Positions 34,798 through 38,455 of a stretch of 38,455 nucleotides of DNA are shown here, in pieces. The DNA is from an uncultured Saprospiraceae bacterium (GTDB lineage: Bacteria > Bacteroidota > Bacteroidia > Chitinophagales > Saprospiraceae): the NCBI GenBank assembly GCA_937872405.1, contig CALMSP010000316.1, positions 1 through 38,455 of the forward strand. Reading direction: 5' to 3'. The notes under the pieces were generated by a model. It was given only the letters and a program-made list of their open reading frames with translations. It did no database searches and had not been told where the DNA came from. Position numbers and translations under genes: made by a program. Numbering within the stretch: the first letter of the stretch is position 1; each line of letters opens with the position of its first letter.

Positions 34798-35835
34798 TTA
34801 CAATGATAATAAAAACTGCATCGTATCCACGCCATCGGCATAATCGCTGGGTGTAGGCTGCTGGGCTGTTCCAAATGGAATAGCCCTTCTAATATATTGG
34901 CTATCAGAAGCAACTACACATTGTATATCCGATTCTCGTGCAGCAATATCGGCTACCGCTTGTTCTATTGCATCGTAATAAGCATAATGCAATACCGCAA
35001 TACGCGATTGTAAAGATGCATCTTCCACCAGCAAAATGCAGCCATTAGCGAGGTGTGGTACGCGATTCAAGATATAAAGCGCATAGTTATAATCGAAGTT
35101 ATTTTTGTATTTATTATGCAATATAATGGACCGAAAATTGTATAAGGTTTCCAACAATGCTTGAAAATCGTAAGCTCGCGGCACGTATAGCTTCGATACG
35201 TTGCGGCATCCTAAGCCAAAATAGCTGAATACATCGTGCCCTAAGGCCTGCAGTTGCTGCGGTGTTTCTTGCCCCTCGATTAGTGCTACGCCATTGCGGT
35301 TACGCCGAATAATGTGCGGTACTTTGCCAAAATACGCTTCAAAATAGCGCGCAGAATTATTACTACCCGTAGCAATCACCGCATCATAATTTTGAAGTTG
35401 TTCCACAATTTGAAAATAAGCGGCGCTGCGTGGATCAAAGCGCTGAAGCCATTGCAAGAGATAGGGCAATAGATAAGGCTCCTTATCCGAAAGTTTGATG
35501 ATGGCTCGATGTCCGGCTGCGAATATGCACAACACATCCTGAAAACTGACTAATGGAATGTTGCCTGCGGGCACCAGCGCCACTGCTTTGGAGGCGATAT
35601 GGTCATCAATATGATAATGCTGAAGCCATTGTTGTAGCTGCTTAGCATCGAGCATCTGATCAGCGATAGCACGGATTGCCTGTTCTTGATTTTCTATCGT
35701 AAACCAATCATTATGGTAGTGTGTACGATGCCTCACCGCGCGCCGGTAATCATCATCCACTCGTTGTAGGTGCTTTCCCAATGCTACCAGCACTGCCACG
35801 CGCTCGTGGAGGGTCATGGGTTGGTTTGTTGCCAT
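34798..35835 (-). CDS. LuxC-family acyl-CoA reductase
   Basis: 345 residues (339 if ATG 35817 is used). It reduces a fatty acyl-CoA or acyl-enzyme to an aldehyde with NAD(P)H. Nucleotide-binding-type VPAGNIPLVSFQD and catalytic-type Cys210 in YFGLGCRNVSK fit LuxC (PF05893). No luxD, luxE or lux genes are nearby, so luminescence is not implied. It overlaps rluD by 22 bases from ATG 35835, or by an ATGA from ATG 35817; I give the longer form, uncertain. It is the distal gene of an rluD-luxC pair. Confidence 0.85.
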   Translation of the reverse strand: MATNQPMTLHERVAVLVALGKHLQRVDDDYRRAVRHRTHYHNDWFTIENQEQAIRAIADQMLDAKQLQQWLQHYHIDDHIASKAVALVPAGNIPLVSFQDVLCIFAAGHRAIIKLSDKEPYLLPYLLQWLQRFDPRSAAYFQIVEQLQNYDAVIATGSNNSARYFEAYFGKVPHIIRRNRNGVALIEGQETPQQLQALGHDVFSYFGLGCRNVSKLYVPRAYDFQALLETLYNFRSIILHNKYKNNFDYNYALYILNRVPHLANGCILLVEDASLQSRIAVLHYAYYDAIEQAVADIAARESDIQCVVASDSQYIRRAIPFGTAQQPTPSDYADGVDTMQFLLSL

Positions 35836-36917
35836 TGCTTTACATTATCATTCAATATTGCCCGTCGTCCTTCTATGTAGTTACGCCATTCTGTCAGGGC
35901 GTTTTGAAAATCAGCAGGTAGGTCTGATTCAAAGTACATCTCTTTGCCTGTGGCTGGATGCACAAAGCCCAGCGACTTGGCATGGAGCGCATGACGCGGC
36001 AGTACCGTGAAACAATTTTCTACAAATTCCTTATATTTTGAAAAAATTGTACCCCTCACAATGCGGTTACCATCGTAGCGTTCGTCGTTGAATAAAGGAT
36101 GCCCAATATGCTGCATGTGTACACGTATCTGGTGGGTGCGTCCAGTTTCGAGGTTGCATTGCACCAAGCTCACATAATACATCCGTTCTAACACTTTGTA
36201 GTGCGTGACGGCCCATTTTCCTGCTTCCCCTTCTGGGAATACCGTAAACAAGTGCCGGAAACGCGGGTGCCGCCCCACATTGGCTTTAATGGTGCCGGTG
36301 TCCTGCTTTGGCTCACCCCACACCAGCGCGTAGTAGGTACGTTCAATGGTATGATGAAAAAATTGTTTGGCTAAGTGCTGCATGGCGTATTCGCTTTTGG
36401 CAATCACCAACAGCCCGGAGGTATTTTTATCAATACGATGTACCAGACCCAAGCGGTCCTGATAATTTCCTTCGCGTACTGGCAAATCATGGTGCCCGAA
36501 GTAATAAGCAAGCGCATTGACCAGCGTACCCCGATGGTGCCCTACCCCAGGATGCACCACCATACCTGCAGGTTTGTAAATTACCATCAGATCGTCATCT
36601 TCATAGCGAATATCCAGCGGAATACGTTGTGGAACGACTTGCGCGTTCTCCCCCGGCGGATGCGGAATCACCACCGAAATGACCTGCCCAGGTTTTACTT
36701 TAAAATTGGGCTTTACCTCCTTACTATCCACACGAATAGCGCCCGCTCGTATAGCATTTTGTATTCGATTGCGTGTAGCCCGCTCGATTCGATCCATTAA
36801 AAATTTGTCAATCCGAATGGGCGACTGCTTGGCATCTACGTTAATATCATAACTATCGTAGAACTCATCGGTATAATTATCATTCAGTTTTTCTACTTCC
36901 CGCATAGCCCTGTGCAT
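35814..36917 (-). CDS. rluD: RluA/RluD-family 23S rRNA pseudouridine synthase
   Basis: 367 residues. An S4 RNA-binding domain (about 34-85, IRIDKFLMDRIERATRNRIQ) precedes the RluA catalytic domain with YEDDDLMVIYKPAGMVVHPG and the catalytic HRIDKNTSGLLVI, Asp163. It isomerises specific uridines of 23S rRNA. I choose ATG 36917 (MHRAMREVEK), supported by a GGA motif and by the promoter-like TATTTTTG upstream; the frame can be extended to a TTG at 36959. Exact target sites cannot be told from sequence. Confidence 0.93.
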   Translation of the reverse strand: MHRAMREVEKLNDNYTDEFYDSYDINVDAKQSPIRIDKFLMDRIERATRNRIQNAIRAGAIRVDSKEVKPNFKVKPGQVISVVIPHPPGENAQVVPQRIPLDIRYEDDDLMVIYKPAGMVVHPGVGHHRGTLVNALAYYFGHHDLPVREGNYQDRLGLVHRIDKNTSGLLVIAKSEYAMQHLAKQFFHHTIERTYYALVWGEPKQDTGTIKANVGRHPRFRHLFTVFPEGEAGKWAVTHYKVLERMYYVSLVQCNLETGRTHQIRVHMQHIGHPLFNDERYDGNRIVRGTIFSKYKEFVENCFTVLPRHALHAKSLGFVHPATGKEMYFESDLPADFQNALTEWRNYIEGRRAILNDNVKQWQQTNP

Positions 36918-36963
36918 TTTTATTCCTTGTTCGGATATACCGGAAGGTGTGTCAATCAATCAA

Positions 36964-36971
36964 CAAAAATA
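36964..36971 (-). promoter_or_regulatory. Likely -7 promoter element of rluD
   Basis: Reads TATTTTTG on the minus strand, matching TAnnTTTG, with a TTG about 21 bases further upstream (spacer a little long). A start at TTG 36959 would leave almost no leader, supporting ATG 36917. Confidence 0.4.
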
Positions 36972-37088
36972 AGGGTTGTTGTGTATAGTTCGCAATAAAC
37001 TTTTTGTTTTTTTGAACCGAAAACCAGCATTGCTACATATCCACTTTATTTTTATAGTAATCTATTCACATTCAAAATATTAAAAACA

Positions 37089-38285
37089 ATGCAGAACGCA
37101 ATTGGTTTTGGGTCGCTTTGCACCCGCGAGTTGCCCAGTCTAAAAACTACTGAGCCACACTTACTTCCGATTTACGCCACTTCCTCCTTCGCCTTTGAAT
37201 CTGTTGACCAAGGTATTAATATCTTTTTGGGCAAAGAGAAAGGGCATGTTTATGGGCGTTATGGCAATCCAACCATCGAAGCGGTAGCGAATAAAATTGC
37301 GCTGCTCGAAACGCACGGGCTACACATGCAAGCTAAGGCCATCTTGTTCAGCTCTGGGATGTCTGCAATTTCCACCTTAGCATTGGCGCTACTGCGCAGC
37401 GGCGATAAGATACTCACGCAAGGCAACCTTTATGGGGGCACCACCGAGTTATTTGTAAAAATATTGCAACCGCTGGGCATTGAAACCATCCTAACAGATC
37501 TGCAAAATCTCAATCAGGTAGAAACTACCATCAAAAATGACCCCAACATACGGCTTATCTACTTTGAAACACCCGCCAATCCTACCCTCGCTTGCGTGGA
37601 TATAGAGGCTTTAGCTACCATCGCCCGAACCCATAAGCGACTGAGTGCCATTGACAACACTTTTTGCACGCCTTATTTGCAGCAGCCTTTCCGTTTTGGT
37701 GTGGATTATATCGTGCATTCTACGACCAAATTTCTCAATGGCCATGGCAATTCTATCGCCGGTGCGCTGGTGGGTATGGATGTAGATATGATGGAGGGCA
37801 AAATATGGCAAACGATGAAATTGGCAGGCACTAACTGCAACCCATGGGATGCTTGGTTAATACATAATGGTATGAAAACCTTAACGTTACGCATGGATAG
37901 GCACAGCCAGAATGCAATGGCAGTGGCTCGCTTCCTCCAACAACACCCCAAAGTGACGCGGGTCAATTACAATGGGCTACCATCACATCCCGATCACGCA
38001 TTAGCAAAAAAACAAATGCGTGACTTTGGCGCGATGCTTAGTTTTGAATTGCGCGATGGATTACAGGCAGGCATTAATTTCATGAATCGCATTCGGTTTT
38101 GTACGCTGGCGCCCACGCTTGGTGATGTGGACACCTTGGTCTTGCATCCCGCTTCGATGTCACATGTAAATATTCCTAAAGACATTCGCCTCCAAAATGG
38201 CATTACCGATGGGTTAATCAGGCTTTCCGTAGGCATTGAAAATCAGGAAGATATCATCGCCGATTTGGCGCAGGCTCTCGATTAG
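37089..38285 (+). CDS. Cys/Met-metabolism PLP enzyme (methionine gamma-lyase / cystathionine gamma-synthase or -lyase type)
   Basis: 398 residues, full length. Fold-type I features: YGRYGNPT (residues 55-62, phosphate and neighbouring-subunit contacts), SSGMSAISTL, Tyr115 in GNLYGGT, IDNTFCTPYLQQP (Asp189) and PLP-binding Lys214 in HSTTKFLNGHGN. Position 117, a Cys in typical methionine gamma-lyases (LYGCT), is Gly here, which leans towards a gamma-synthase, gamma-lyase or O-acylhomoserine sulfhydrylase type. The exact reaction cannot be fixed. It stands alone, divergent from rluD, and its stop is just before the mobile repeat. Confidence 0.88.
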   Translation: MQNAIGFGSLCTRELPSLKTTEPHLLPIYATSSFAFESVDQGINIFLGKEKGHVYGRYGNPTIEAVANKIALLETHGLHMQAKAILFSSGMSAISTLALALLRSGDKILTQGNLYGGTTELFVKILQPLGIETILTDLQNLNQVETTIKNDPNIRLIYFETPANPTLACVDIEALATIARTHKRLSAIDNTFCTPYLQQPFRFGVDYIVHSTTKFLNGHGNSIAGALVGMDVDMMEGKIWQTMKLAGTNCNPWDAWLIHNGMKTLTLRMDRHSQNAMAVARFLQQHPKVTRVNYNGLPSHPDHALAKKQMRDFGAMLSFELRDGLQAGINFMNRIRFCTLAPTLGDVDTLVLHPASMSHVNIPKDIRLQNGITDGLIRLSVGIENQEDIIADLAQALD

Positions 38286-38286
38286 C

Positions 38287-38455
38287 CTTAGAGTATGTTT
38301 AAAATTCGTTTTTGAAGTCGAAAATGATCAGATTTGGGTTCTCACGAAGCGTTTTTTGAGCTGCATAGCAGCGCTACGGAGCGAGAAAAAGGCAAAGTGA
38401 GGTTCCATAGATGAACATTTGCAGACCAAAGTATGAAATTTAAACATGCTCTTAG
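38287..38455. mobile_element. MITE-like element with target-site duplication
   Basis: CTTAG at 38287-38291 and at 38451-38455 flank a 159-base element (38292-38450). Its ends are inverted repeats: AGTATGTTTAAAATTC on the left, and AGCATGTTTAAATTTC when the right end is reversed (14 of 16). The interior is partly palindromic (GGTTCTCAC and GTGAGGTTCC flank small hairpins such as GCTGCATAGCAGC). There is no room for a transposase. TTAG also fits the YTAR target of IS5-group elements, so an IS5-related origin is possible. The window ends with the right duplication. Confidence 0.7.

Overview
The window looks like a chromosomal contig from a Bacteroidota bacterium, most likely the Saprospiria/Chitinophagia side of the phylum. 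The evidence is the core gene order ftsX - DUF3098 - uppP - truB, a TamB without a neighbouring TamA, a 34-codon bTHX ribosomal protein gene, several matches to the Bacteroidota promoter pattern (TTTG, about 19-20 bases, TAnnTTTG), and barrel and secreted proteins with 'AQ' signal-peptide ends. No tRNA, rRNA or CRISPR array was seen. Placement below phylum is inference.

Region 1 (1-9538) is an accessory island. Two copies of the 3' end of one coding sequence bound it: 43 identical bases, then 28 bases with six differences, all synonymous. Inside are a degraded transposase-like fragment, an AraC-family regulator, and nine closely spaced plus-strand genes ending at a strong terminator: exported isochorismatase-fold hydrolase, exported amidohydrolase, YdcZ-type membrane protein, alginate-export-type porin, Dps, cupin, VOC ring-cleaving dioxygenase, MhqD-like esterase, and a YjdI iron-sulfur domain fused to a small Bacteroidota domain. 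The set resembles an electrophile/quinone and oxidative-stress cassette with import and detoxification steps. That reading is inferred from gene families.

Region 2 (9540-25240) is mostly housekeeping: a DASS-family anion symporter, glyA, a secreted metallophosphoesterase, an S24/HTH repressor divergent from a membrane-anchored glucosaminidase (with a palindrome exactly inside the glucosaminidase promoter spacer), an HtrA protease, ftsX, DUF3098, uppP, truB, two small membrane proteins on the minus strand, an ABC exporter, an M28 peptidase with PDZ domain, and bTHX.

Region 3 (25240-38455) holds a large secreted coiled-coil protein, a small outer-membrane barrel, a DUF1624-like membrane acyltransferase, the 1627-residue TamB, a LuxC-type acyl-CoA reductase overlapping an RluD-type pseudouridine synthase, and a Cys/Met-metabolism PLP enzyme. 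The window ends exactly at the right target duplication of a 159-bp MITE-like element. Since the left end also lies in a repeat, both ends look like assembly breaks at repeats.
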